Assembly (NCBI RefSeq): GCF_902686445.1
Contig: NC_062220.1
Span: forward strand, 114,686,643 to 114,750,642
Source: Sciurus carolinensis
Lineage: Eukaryota > Chordata > Mammalia > Rodentia > Sciuridae
Length of the DNA stretch: 64,000 bases
Direction: 5' to 3'
Of the stretch, positions 24,773 through 36,800 are shown piece after piece. The notes below the pieces were generated by a model, which saw only the letters and a list, made by a program, of their open reading frames with translations, was not told the origin of the DNA and did no database searches. Every line of letters begins with the position of its first letter. The stretch's first letter is position 1. Position numbers and translations under genes: made by a program.

Positions 24773-25348
24773 AGCTCAGGGATAAGGAACACTGATGGCT
24801 TAATTTAACTCAGCTTAAGGTAACATCAGTCTCTTCTCCATAAGATAAGTGTTTATCACATGTTGGTTCTTGGACCTATAGAGCCCAGAAGTACCTAGAA
24901 CTGTTTGTTTACCTATATTTTTAAAAATAAAGTAATGCAGAATAGTTAAGAGCAATTACCCCAAATAAGGTAGAGTTAATGATCACAACATCAAGACCTT
25001 TTATTTTTAAAGTAAATTTCTAAAAATCTTATGTATGTGTACCTGTTTACCCTTAAATATGACCTGTACTACACTTACCTGGTTTTTTAAATAACAGGGA
25101 CAAATAACATATATGACTATTATAATTATAATATGTATCTCCATTCAAGGATATAGTCTAACATTTACCTAATATAACCATTGTACATATTCTCTAATAT
25201 ATAAAGTGAAATGGGAGTGATGATTAGTGGCCTCTTCTGGGATATGTGTTGAGTACTTATTTCAAGCATGAAGTAGAATTGAAAATGAAATTCCGTAATT
25301 TCTACTGCTCCTACAGCCCTGAATGCAAATCTTTAAAATTAAAAAGAC

Positions 25349-25455
25349 CCTAGTTACTTGGAAGGCTGAGGCAGGAGAATTGCTTGAAGCCAGGAGTTTA
25401 AGGCCATCCTGAGTAAGGTAATGAAATGGCTATGACTTTAAAACAAATAAACAAA
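25349..25455 (+). repeat. B1-like SINE, truncated
   Basis: CTAGTTACTTGGAAGGCTGA, GAGAATTGCTTGAAGCCAGG and an A-rich tail AAACAAATAAACAAAAA. Confidence 0.75.
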
Positions 25456-26240
25456 AAGGTACAGCAACTTTTTAAAGAGTCCAGTGCTGCCTGGGACTCT
25501 TTTCCCAGTGGTCCCAAAACAGAAACATTTCTTCCTATTTCACAGTCTGTTCTGGTGGGGTGCAGCACAGACAGGGTGGTGACCAGGAATGCACGGGCTG
25601 CTTTGGTGTTCCAAAGTCTTCATTGGCTGTGTATGTTGGACATTCCATCTCATGTTAAAAAACAGGATGAAGATCCTCAGACAAGTGCAGTGAGAACTAG
25701 AATAGCTCTGCGAGCAACTTTGTAAACACAAGGGGCTTCCTACAGAATGCAGGCCCTAAATAAGAAGTGCAAAGCCAGATTATGCACTGGGTCTACAGCC
25801 ACTGATGGTCACAAGGACTCCTGATCAATGGGGATTCCTGCGACTGAGGGAGCCAGGACAGATGTTCATTCAGGAGCTCCGGGAAACTGGGTTCATTCCC
25901 TGCAAGGCAGCTCAAAGGGCCCATTCACTCACATTCTGCCTAGCAGCATTCCTGGACTCCTGTCACAGCCTCAGCTACAGAGGCAGTACATGATCTGCCA
26001 ATCTTTGCCGGAGCTTCCAGAAAGGAGAACTTAGGAATATGGGACTCCCCCAGGTCTCCTGGTCCCCTTTACCTCTTGAAATGAGACCCAGCTGGTAGTG
26101 TTCAAGGGGATTTCTGGCTTTGCCTGTGGAGAAGAAACTACCAGTGGGCTAACTTTAGGCACCAAGCCATAAAGCCCGCTTCAGGAAGCCAAATTTTGGC
26201 ACTGGCCCAAAGGGCAAACTTCTAGCAACTGTGTTGGAGG

Positions 26241-26365
26241 CAAATGTCAGAGGGGAAGGAATGACATCGCACTGACCAAGTTAAAAATCTGACAGCAGTT
26301 TGTAATGGAGCCACATGAATGATGCTGTTGAGTGGCTGCCTGAGCCCTAGGTTTACAGTTGGAAG
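26241..26365 (+). repeat. Inverted repeat, source arm
   Basis: 125 bp whose reverse complement lies at 26753-26877 with three mismatches. This arm sits in plain intergenic sequence, so it is probably the template. Confidence 0.9.
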
Positions 26366-26514
26366 CTTTGAGCTTACTTGGCTGAAAAAGCTGGGGTAAC
26401 TCATAATACTGAGTCTGTGACCTTGGGAATGGTCTCACTCTTCTGTGCCCTGGAAAGGATCTAAAAGGGCAGGCAGGAGGATCAAATGGAAAGACTGTAA
26501 ATAAAAGGCATTGG

Positions 26515-26705
26515 GGGCCTGGCATGATGGTGCATGTCTGTAATCCCTGCGGCTTGGGAGGCTGAGACAGGAGGATCCTGAGTTCCAAGTCAGCCTCAGC
26601 AACTTAGCAAGGCCCTAAGCAACTCAGGAAGACCCTGTCTCTAAATAAAATATAAAAAAGAGCTAGGAATGTGGCTCAGTGGTTAAATGCCCCTGGGTTC
26701 AAACA
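26515..26705 (+). repeat. MEN SINE (B1-ID dimer)
   Basis: CCTGGCATGATGGTGCATGT, GAGGCTGAGACAGGAGGATC, CCCTGTCTCTAAATAAAAT, then GGAATGTGGCTCAGTGGTTA and CCCCTGGGTTCAA. It lies in the loop between the two inverted 125-bp arms. Confidence 0.9.
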
Positions 26706-26719
26706 AATATAGTGAGGGT

Positions 26720-26967
26720 GGTGGGGTTGTAGCCTAGTAGTAGAGTGCTTGCCTTCCAACTGCAAACCAAGGGCTCAGGCAGTCACTCAACAGCATCATT
26801 CATGTGGCTCCATTACAAACTGCTGTCAGATTTTTAACTTGGTCAGTGCGATGTCATTCCTTCCCCTCTGACATTTGACATGTGAGGCACTAGGTTTGAT
26901 TCTCAGCACTGCATACAAATAAATAAAAAATAAAGGTCCATCAACAACTTAAAAAAAAAAAAAAAAA
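26720..26967 (+). repeat. ID SINE split by an inverted local insertion
   Basis: The left part has GGTTGTAGCCTAGTAGTAGA and GTGCTTGC. The right part resumes ACATGTGAGGCACTAGGTTT and GATTCTCAGCACTGCATAC, with an AATAAAAAATAAAGGTCC tail. Between them lies a 125-bp inverted copy of 26241-26365. Confidence 0.85.
26753..26877 (-). repeat. Inverted repeat, inserted arm inside ID SINE
   Basis: Reverse complement of 26241-26365 (122/125 identical), placed inside an ID element between GTGCTTGC and ACATGTGAGG. The SINE interruption shows which arm is the newcomer. Confidence 0.9.
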
Positions 26968-27315
26968 GATGCTAGGAACTCTCTGAATCTTCAAACACAA
27001 ACGATCTTCAAAATATAATCAGCTTTAGGTTTAAAACCAGGAAACAATTCTCAATACACTGTCACCTTCCTCCCTCTAACACCTCTAGCAACGCCTACCT
27101 TCCTGTGATAGTGTGATTCCAAAAATAACAGCCTGTATTTGGCCCTAATACATAAAACACAAAGGACATGATAGCAGCAAGAATTCAGATACAAACTCCA
27201 GGATTCCTCAGAGCAGAGGGGAGCTATGCTGTATAGTGCAGTGTTCCCACTGCCTCAAGTGTGGAGAAGCACAGGAAGTCTTATTACAATGCTTTCACAA
27301 GAAGGGTTCAAGAGG

Positions 27316-27321
27316 TTTATT
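27316..27321 (-). terminator. SF3A1: SF3A1 poly(A) signal
   Basis: AATAAA on the minus strand, about 400 nt past the SF3A1 stop codon, giving a short 3' UTR of about 420 nt. A longer 3' UTR using a more distal signal (for example 24399-24404) cannot be excluded. Confidence 0.7.
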
Positions 27322-27717
27322 AGACAGACCATTTCAAGATACAAAATGACAATAACAATCATATTCTACTAACCAAGTGCCACTAGGCACTACGAAACTA
27401 TTTTGTAGGACATCTCTGGGCTCTCGGTTCCTAATGGACTGCCTGAAGAAACGAAGAACTTCAAATCAAGATTCTAATACAAAGGGATTCCAGAGAGTGG
27501 CTCAGAAAGCCCTGCTACTCTTACCAATGTTGCAGGGGTTGGGGGTGGGTGTGGAGGGAGGCATGAACCTTTGTAGGACAATTTGAATATCCAAACTGAG
27601 TTAAAAGGGAAACAAATGTGCAGGTAGCACCTGAGGCCCCAGGAGGGCTCCTGGGTATGGGGTAGGGGGTGGAGAACACGAGAAGACAAATTGAACCTGA
27701 TAACAGGTTTTCTTCTT

Positions 27718-27819
27718 CTACTTCTTCCTGCCACCTCTCTCCTTGAGGGCCAGGTGAATGACAGCGCCATTAGCCATGTTATAGTAAGCCAGAGAGTTGG
27801 AATCCTTGATGAAGATGCC
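27718..27819 (-). CDS. SF3A1: SF3A1 exon 16 (last coding; 3' end)
   Basis: Residues 761-793, from GIFIKDSNSLAYYNMANG to KERGGRKK, stop TAG at 27718-27720. This is the C-terminal half of the ubiquitin-like fold plus the basic RGGRKK tail. Acceptor AG at 27820-27821 (minus strand). Confidence 0.97.
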   Translation of the reverse strand, partial: GIFIKDSNSLAYYNMANGAVIHLALKERGGRKK

Positions 27820-30800
27820 CTGGAAAATATAGATGGAGCACTTTAGAGCATGGCACCTGGCCTTGAGTACTTCACTGCAGCCTCAAAATCCTGAACTCAG
27901 CCCATTCACACTTTGAATTCAGTCAATACAGCAGTTTGAGAGGAGGCTAACAAGGGATAGATGGGAGGACTCTGGTACCTCCTAAAATGCTTTCTCCTGC
28001 CTTTCCTCCAATTGATACTTTTTTCCTTCATTGACATTTAGCTCAAAGTTCAACTCTGAAAGATGCTGATCATGACCAAGCCCATGGGGGTGTGACTATC
28101 AAATCATGACACTGGTAGAGATCAACGCATCCAACAGCCTCACTTTATAGAGAAGGAAATGAGGCCCAAAGTGTGAACATGTTCCAGTCCAAAGAGGAGA
28201 ATGAAGCACCCCAGGTGACCTACTTGGGCCAGACATCTCCTTGGTGTCTACACAGGGCCAGGCCACCTGAGAACACACCAGCAAGGCAGGCCCAACCACT
28301 GAGTCAGCAATCCACCAGGGGATTCCCAAGTCTTATCTCTGGCTCTCTACCTCTAGTTGTTGAATCAAAGAATTTTGAGGACCCCACATGAGAGCCTCCC
28401 ACCATCAGTCACCAGGATTCCCAGCCAGCACTGTCACTGGGATGGACTAAGTCACATTCAGATTTCTTTTCCATGGGACCCAAGAGGCAGGAGTTCGGAC
28501 ATTCTGACTCACCTCATATTGTAGCTTCTGTTTCCCTGCAGGCATGCCTGTGGCCTCATGAATTTTCACCTTGATGACAGAGACCTGTGGAACAAAGGAG
28601 AGGTCATTCACCCCCTTGCTAAGGCCAGCCACAGGAAACTGTCTCTTGACATCTTTTTTTTTTTTTTGGGTGCTGGGGATCGAACCCAGGGCCTTGTGCT
28701 TACAAGGCAAGCACTCTACCAACTGAGCTATCTCCCCAGCACCCTTGACATCTTGATTCCCATGCATCTGATATCGACTGGGGGCAAGAGCCAATACCTG
28801 GTCTGTGAGTGGGAGCGTGAAGACCAGCACCTGCCCATTAAGCTTCCATTCGGTCTTATCTTGCATGTTGGGCACCTGCACTTTGATGGACACTGGACCC
28901 TGCAAAAAAGGAGGTGGTTATTATGCCTGGAATCCCTAAGCCAACACTGAACTATGCTTTGCTATCCCAAGCACGTCCAAACAATGTCACCTGTCCATCC
29001 AGACTCTCCTGGCCCCCAATTCACTACTGACACTACTTAATAACATGGCATGAGTCACTCCCGAGATTTTGTTTCTCCTCTTTAAATGAAACACTGCCTT
29101 GCCTCCTGTTGAGTCAGGAACTAGGGGGAAGCAGTTAAGTAAAAATGTTCTTTAAACCCCGAGTAGCACAAAGGAAAAGAAGATGTGGCCTGAAGACTTG
29201 GGTTACCAAATCAGCTTCCTAGCTGATAAGGTCTCTGAGCCTCAATGCCACAAGTGTGGTATAGTGACATTGTGAGCACTAGCCTGTGATGTGTTTAGCT
29301 CTACCCCAGAACTGAGTGAACAAGAATTACTAAGACATACTCCCTACTACTTTCTAGTATTAGAAAACAAAAGAGACTGAGTCAAATCCTTTGAGAAGTG
29401 GAAGTTGCAACTTTCTGCCTCCTATGCCTAACAGCTCTCCTAGGGACTGCCAGGGTTCAGAATTCTACCTACCCTAATATTAGTACTCTAACAGGCTGCC
29501 TTTTGGGGTGAAGCTATAGGCAAGCCTGGATTCTTTCTAAGTGTCCAAGGTTCCTGTCACACCTAGGTCATGCTGCTTGTGCAACCAGGTCCCCTACTGG
29601 CCTCTACAGGAACACACCAGGGGGCAATGACCACCACCATCGCCACTGCTCTCTGTTAACCCAACATTTAAATGTGTATTGTGAAGGCACCAATGGCTGG
29701 TCTAGACCCCAGAAGCTAAAACTAAAACCATGAGAGTAAAAAAGGGGAACTAGAGGAAAGTGTGCCTTGAGCCTGGATGATCCAGGCCACAGACAGCACT
29801 CCAAATCACAGACCTTATTTCTGCGAAGGAACTCCTCCTCAGGCATGAGGCTATCCTCCGTCTTCAGCTTCTTAGAAGCAGGCTCATCTTCCATTGGAGG
29901 TGGAGGGTGGACAGGGGGCATGGGGGCTGGAGCTGGGACAGGAGCCACGGGTGGGGCAGGCACAAAGGCTGCAGAAAGAGGAAGCAACAACCCTGTGAGT
30001 GGGGGAGGGGGCCTAGAAAACATGACTGGTGAGAAGGTGAAGGGAGACACTGCAAAGGTTCCATGGAGAGGTGTGAAATGCTACTCCCTGCTGAGTCTGG
30101 CAGTCAGTAGGTTCCCTGGCAGGGAATTCTGGGAGGCTGCCCACATCAGGCAGCAGGGCACTAGAGAAGCAGGACTGATGGATGGAGCAGGTGCCAACCA
30201 ACAACAAGCATTGGTCAGGCCTCTGAGCTTGTCTGGGGCCTGACCTCTGGGTGCAAACACCAGCTATGCCATTTTGGACTCCTTTTTTCCCCAGAAGATG
30301 TGGCTCCCAGCTCCTGGCTCAGGGATCTTTTATGTGGGATGTCAGGGCTCTCCCTGGGCTAGACACCCAGTTAGAAGAACTGCAACTAACACTGGCCACC
30401 ATTCTTTGTACAGTGCTTAGCTTGTGGTCCCTGACTTAGTGGGCTGTAAAGTGATGCAAGAGACACTGACCTGTTGGCACAATCATGGGGGGAGGGCGGG
30501 GTGCCATGATAGGAGGTGCTGAGGGAGGCATGGGCACCACATTGATCCTGGGTGCATGGATGATAGGCGGCATAGGAGCTATCACTGAGCCTGGGGGAAG
30601 CCGTACCACAGATGCCATCGGGGGCCTGGGCATGACAGGTACTGCAGACACAACTGTAGTACGAACTGGGGGTGGCATCTGTGGGGAAAAGAAATCCACA
30701 GGTTACAGGAAGCCACCACTTGACTCCAAGCACAGTTACAGCTAACAACTGGCCATCTCTATCTCTGAGAACGGAAGCTGGACTGCTCTGACTCAGTCCC

Positions 30801-33800
30801 CTGGTGCCAAAAGACTGCAGCGTAATACATTAGGCATATGACAGGAACTGTACTGAAGCCCAGGGTGACACACTTACCATGTGGAACTTATGGGTCAGAC
30901 TCAACTAGCTGCTCCTAAAAGATAGAGAACCACTGAAAGGGTTAACCTCAACTAAGCTCCTGGTGATGGCCTAGCAGGCCTCAAAGACCCATTAAGCCAC
31001 ACTGCTCTTCTGTGCCTTAAACCAAACCTGCTTTTCATATTTGTCACTTGTCTTCTTCCTTGTTCCAATTCTCCCGTGCAGACAGAAGATCAGGGTAAAG
31101 ATTCCCACTTTCATTTTAAAGGTTCTTTATCTTTTATCTTGACCCACACTCAGCATTCAGGCCTTACTATAAGGCAGTTTCCTTTCTCAGTCAATTGTGT
31201 CCAACCCCCAAAAGAAAGTTCTAAAAACAATTGATCAGAGTCCTACTAGCTCACCGCAGGTGGCCGGGGTACTGAGGTGATAGGTGGGGCTGAACTGGGG
31301 ATGTTAGTGGCTGAAGATGGAGGAGGAGGCTGCTGGGGGATTTCATTGGGCTTGCTGGGGCCAATCTTCTCTTTAGTATCGTCTTCTGGCACCAGGCCCT
31401 TGGCCTTGTGAATGGCTTCAATCTGCTCCTGGAGGGTGATGTTGGCCTGGGCAGCCTGCTGGGTCCGGGCCATGCTGCCTGAGTGGCCATCCCAGGTCAC
31501 CTGCAAAGTAAAGAAAAGCCAAAGGATCTCTAAAACTGAACCCAAGTACAGGAGATGGATGACACGGAAGACACAAGGATTCACTCAAGTCACACCTTTT
31601 CCTCTGGCTTCTGGATCTCCTCCTCACCAATCTTCTTACCAATGGCTGTTTCTTCCACACCAAAGATATCAGTACGCCGCTCAGCCAATTGCTTCAAGCT
31701 GCTCTCAATATCCAGACCTGTATGCAGTTACACAATGGAAAGAAAGGGAAGCTACACTCAGTGCTCTTCAAATAAGGCAGAAGCTTTCCAGGAGTATAGG
31801 GCAGAAACTGGATCCAGAGTGTGAAGCTGACTCCTCAGTCCAACACTGTACTCCTATCCTTTCAGCCTGCAGAAGACTGCTCAGTTGGCCCTAAGACTAT
31901 ATTCCCACCCTATCCTGCCACTTCCCAAACAGTAGTTAAGAGGACCAGTGGGTCCTCTAGGAGTCAGGGTACTTCAACCATCAGTCTAAGAAAGCAAAGA
32001 AACAAGTATTATTCCCAGTTATTATCAGATTCTGCTAAGATGCCAATGGCATACATCATCTATGTCAGTGTCTGCCTTTGGAAGATTCCTCTGGAGAGTC
32101 CTTAGAAATGGGAAGTTCTTTGGCAACATCATAGGCTGCACCTCCCCTCAAAAGCTTTCATTAACTTTAACTGTTGCTTTCTATGTCTGCATAAAGCAAG
32201 TTGACTATAACCTGGACATTGCTATAAGCTTTCCAGGAACCCCCCAGCTCACCTGGTGCATAAACCTCATCATCACTCTGCTTTTCCCGGATGGAGCGAT
32301 CCCGCTGCTCCAGCCACCGGGGGTCAAGAAGCCCAATTCGCATATGTTCCTGCATTTTGCTGGCAGGGATCTTCTCCCCAGTGATGGGGGACACAAGATA
32401 TTCATCTGGAGCAGGGGCTGGAGGCAAGGGCTTGGAAGCTAAAAGGGAAAGAGATGTCCAAGTGAGAACACAGGGTGGCAGCTGAGGTTAAGAAAGTGAT
32501 ATTTCATTCATGCATCATTCACTGGCGATGCATCCCTTCAGTGCAACCCTGTACCTGGCTCCAGAGCACTGATGAAGATTAAGTCTTATTCCCTACCACG
32601 AGTCTATAACAGTCAGGCTTATCAGTGCTCCTACTAAAAAAGTTGCCTGAAGATCTCCTAGAAATTGCCCAGTCTGAGGAACACACTAGGACGTGCAAGG
32701 AAACAGACCCTACCTTTGGGATCATAGTCCTTGCGAACAATAACTTGGTCTGGAGTTGGGGGCAGAGGTGGAGGCATGGGTGTCTCTGGGGGTGGGGGCA
32801 CTTTCTGCCCTTCTTCTTCATCATCTGAACCCTGAAAAGCAAAGCAGTGGCAGGACTCAGAAAGGGGACAAGAGGCCATCTCCCTACAGCTGAGCTCTGG
32901 CAGCTCTCAAGGTGGCAAGAAGCCTTGGCCTCTGCCAGCCAATGTCCATGTGTTAAGCCTCCTAGGGCAGCTGAGGCCAACCGGCAGCAGGCCAAGCTGC
33001 TTCCTCACAGCATGAATGGGAGCACCAGGGGCCATGGTGCTAACACTCCTACCAGGCATTTACAGCAGCTGGCACCAGGCAGTCCCAAGAGGCCAAGGGC
33101 ACTTAATATGTGGAGGAGGGGTGCAGCAGAGAGTCCACACTCAATGCTAGCTGCTCACAGAGCAATGCTGGGAGGCAGAGAAAAACTCAATTCCCACAGA
33201 CACAGGGGCCCTTTCTTCTTAGGCTGCACACAAATTCTTTGGGGGTGGGGCGGGGGGAGCAGCAGCTTGGCTCTGGAGATTGTGCTTATTTGGAAGGCCA
33301 GGCTGGAAGTGGGTAGGGATGTCTGAAAGGAAGTATAGGCCACATTTCATTCTTTCTTTTTTTTCCCCCCTTGGTTTATTCCCTTTAGACTGTAAGCTAC
33401 ATTTAGAAAAGCTACTGATCCTTTGGGCCTTAGAGCTCAAAAGTCATTAAAGCACAGGGTGATACAGAGTTCCCTAACTAGGGGCTGGCATGAGGTAGAG
33501 GGAACAGGGCCTCTAAGGCAAAGAGAAAGCTACAGAACAGGGCCAGCACATCTTTTAGATCCTTGCCTGTGAATGAATCTTTGTTATCAGAGCTGGAAAG
33601 AGGCTCTGTGCTGCCTGGTCTTGGGCAGCTAAAGAGTCAGTCCAGCCTTGTTCAGGGCCCACGCCTCTTTTGGAGGCTCAAAAGGAAGCTAGACCTTTGA
33701 CTCATATAACAGCATCACCCTGACCTCCTGGGCTTCAGGGGAAAGGCCAGCCAGGACACAAGTCACCTACAGCTCACCTCATCCATGTCCTGCACTTGGG

Positions 33801-36800
33801 TGTCCTGGTCCAGCTGGGAAGGAGGCTCTTCGGTCTTCTCTTGTTTCTCATCCTCCTCATCAGATTCAACCTCCATCTCTACCTCTTCACTCTCCCCAAA
33901 CTTCTCATAGCGCTCCTGAATGAGGATGCGGGCCCCCAGTTCCTCCGGTGTGGTTGGGGGAGGGAAGTTCCCTGGCAGGATGTGAACCAGAGTCAGAAAG
34001 ATTCCATATCAAAGGCTCACCTATTTGCCTTATCTGTCAAGTTCTCCAAGGGTTGGCACCATCTGACTCTTCTCCCTATCTACAGAGGCCCATTCAGGGT
34101 AAGGCAAAATAGTTGTGCTGCACTTAATTTGGGCAAAGTGGTAGAAATGAAATGGGAGCAGAGAGGAAATAGTGATAAAGTCCTCTGGGAACACCTGGAC
34201 AGGTCTCCTGGTTCCCAACTGGAGGCATTCCCCTCACAAACCTACCTTGCTCATTGGGTTGGAAGTCCACTGTTTCTACTACCACAAAATCATGCCAGTC
34301 AATCTGAGCATAGGCCACCCGCTCCTTCTCCTTCTCCTCCTCTTCCTTCTTCCTCTCACGCTCCTGGAACTTGGCCCACTCCACTCGATAACATACCTGC
34401 AGGAATAGGAAACAGCATGGTGCTGATCTGAATCAGTGTCTATTCCCAATAAGGTTGGGGATCCATCACCAAAGTCAGTTATCTTTTTCACACCAGAATG
34501 ATACTCTGCACATAAGGGTAAGATCTGATGTTCTGGTGATGTTCAGAGTAGAAGACTCTTTTAAGAAGTCTGCATGACAACCTAGTGCCCTCAAGAAAAG
34601 CAGCAATTTTAAAAACCTTAGAAATAAAAGTCTTCAAGTAGCCACCCAAACCAGGCAGCACCAATATACCTTCTCAACTCTGAAAGCCTGGGAGCTTTCA
34701 GCATCTGTCATCAAAGGATCTGTTTGAAAGGTAGCCTTCTGGTTAAGAAAAGAAAACAGACTTACTGAAGCTAAGAATACAGAGGAATGTAGCATCACAT
34801 GGAACTAGGTTTCTTTGGCCTTTGTGGCCACAAGGCCTTTCTTCTCACCATCTTATAACATCCCTTATCAGAAATGCTTATGGGCCAGAAGTGTTTTGAA
34901 TTTCAGAATTTTGCATATATATGATGAAATACCCTGGGGAAGGGGCCCACATCTAAACACGAAATTCAATTCCATTTCATATGAACCATATACACATAGC
35001 CTAGAAATGATTTCTTGTATTTTTGAAGCATTTTGTATTAGTGATACTCAACCTATACTGCCTCAGAGTGTTTCTAAAACAGAATTCATAGTAGAACTTG
35101 TACCTCCACTCACTAACTGGTTGCAAGAAATCCTATTCAGTTTACCTGATCCAAAACTTCTCGGGGATTTTCAGCCTCTTTCTTGAGCTTTGCAAATAAG
35201 CCTTTGGGTGGAATTAAGATCTAGAACAGAAGAGGTAAAGCAAACATTAATGTTATCATAGTACAACATGAAGAGGCAACCTTGCTGGGTCTGTTGTAGG
35301 GCAAAGGAGATGCAAGAGTACGAGATTCTGGATCCTAATTTCGGATCCACTTGGTTGTGGGACTTTGGGAAAGTTACCTAACAACCACAGTTTGGCTTCC
35401 TTCTACAAAATGATGACAACACCACTGAAAGTTGGCACCATCAACGTAAAAATGTTGTTCAAGGATTAGCAGGAAAGTATGCAAACACTGGCAGGTTACC
35501 CAGAACATGGTCAGCATGTGATAGCTGCTTCTGTAACACTGGTCTGTTCTTATCCTTTTGAAATACTATTCAGGCCTCCTCATTCCACCTCCTTATATTT
35601 CTACCCCCCTTTTCCCTATAGTATTTTTCACATCTGACACACTGATATTGCACCTGTTTGTCTCCTACCCACTAGACTAGAAACTCTATGAAGTTAGAAC
35701 ATTTTGTCTTCTGTTCATGACTACATTTCCAGCACCTTGAATATAATCTGCATTTACATTTTCTGAGAGAAGGAACACCATTTTGTTTGTTTTTGTGGTG
35801 CTAAGAATGAACCCAAGGCCTCAAGCACACTAAGCAAGCACTCTACCATGGAACTACATCCCAAGACCTTTGTTCTGAATAGCCAGCCATTGTAACTGTT
35901 TCAACAGTATCTACTGCCAGTGAGAAAGGGGCTGAACCCCACCCTGCCTCTCCTTCTACCTCTAGCATTAGAATCTATCTCCACTGATAGGGTCTTCCAT
36001 GGCTAGAGAGACACTAGTACCTTCAAGTTAAAATAATAAATGCAAATACCAAGGTTTGAAAAAAAAAAAAAAAAAAAAAAAAAGAAAAAGAAAAGAAACA
36101 AGAAAGTAACTAATAAAGAGAACCTTCAACCATGGAGGCAGTCCACTAAGGGAAGTTAACCTAGAACTCTCATAAAATGGAACTGGTACTTATGATAATC
36201 TTCAATGATTGTTATCTAGCTGCTCTACTAGCCTCTGAATTTGGCTATTTGGTATTGGGAATTGAACCCAGGGGTACTTTACCACTGAGTTACATCCCCA
36301 GTCTTTATTTTTTATTTTGAGACAGGGTCTCACTAAGTTCCTGAGGTTAACATTATAGCCATGCTCAGAGATTTGGTCATTTTCTAAAAACACAGTTTTA
36401 CAATTCTTTTTTTTTTGGGGGGGGGGTTGGGGGGTACTGGGGATTGAACCCAGGGCCTTGTGCTTACAAGGTAAGTACTCTACCAAATGAGCTATATCCC
36501 CAGTCTTACAATTCTTTTTAATTATATACTTAGGGCAAGAGAAGTGAGAGGAAATCTCTGAATCCTTTCAACTTAGATCAAACATATTTTTTTGTGATAT
36601 CAAAAATAGATGTGCAGACAATTCCATTTAAAAGGAAAGGAAAACAACCTGAGCTATATGTGCACCAAGAAAAATGTGCCCCAGGCAAATCTGTACCAAC
36701 ATCCTTAATAAACTAATGAGCTGATAATTTTAAATACCAGTGTCAACTTGTCCAGATTCTCTGTTCATTTGTTTTTCTACAATACTAGGTACTGAACTCA

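Larger units (their letters stand above)
19171..27295. other. Intergenic region TBC1D10A - SF3A1
   Basis: No coding exon supported. Contents: L1 3' end, an old L1 relic interrupted by SINEs (20275-21280), at least nine MEN/ID/B1 elements, an AT-rich stretch (24900-25350), and the inverted duplication at 26241/26753. A 99-codon open frame at 25426-25725 shows no recognisable family and begins in SINE-derived sequence. The remainder (24050-24900, 25750-26240) is unique sequence in which I see no gene. Confidence 0.75.

Noticed and set aside
25426..25725. 99-codon open frame in the intergenic region as a new gene
   Set aside because: It begins in a B1-derived stretch, matches no family I know, and lacks splice or promoter context.
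28660..28743. tRNA-like gene on the minus strand in SF3A1 intron 14
   Set aside because: It has a poly-A tail and an 11-bp target-site duplication, and the same sequence recurs at 36411, 39381 and 42334. It is an ID SINE.
33796..34431. 211-codon open frame on the plus strand
   Set aside because: It is the antisense of SF3A1 exons 6 and 7 and their intron. The protein is low-complexity with no family features, while the minus strand is clearly SF3A1.
36202..36486. 94-codon minus-strand frame and similar frames with CLPCKHKALGS-like text
   Set aside because: These are translations of ID/MEN SINE sequence and recur at each SINE copy.
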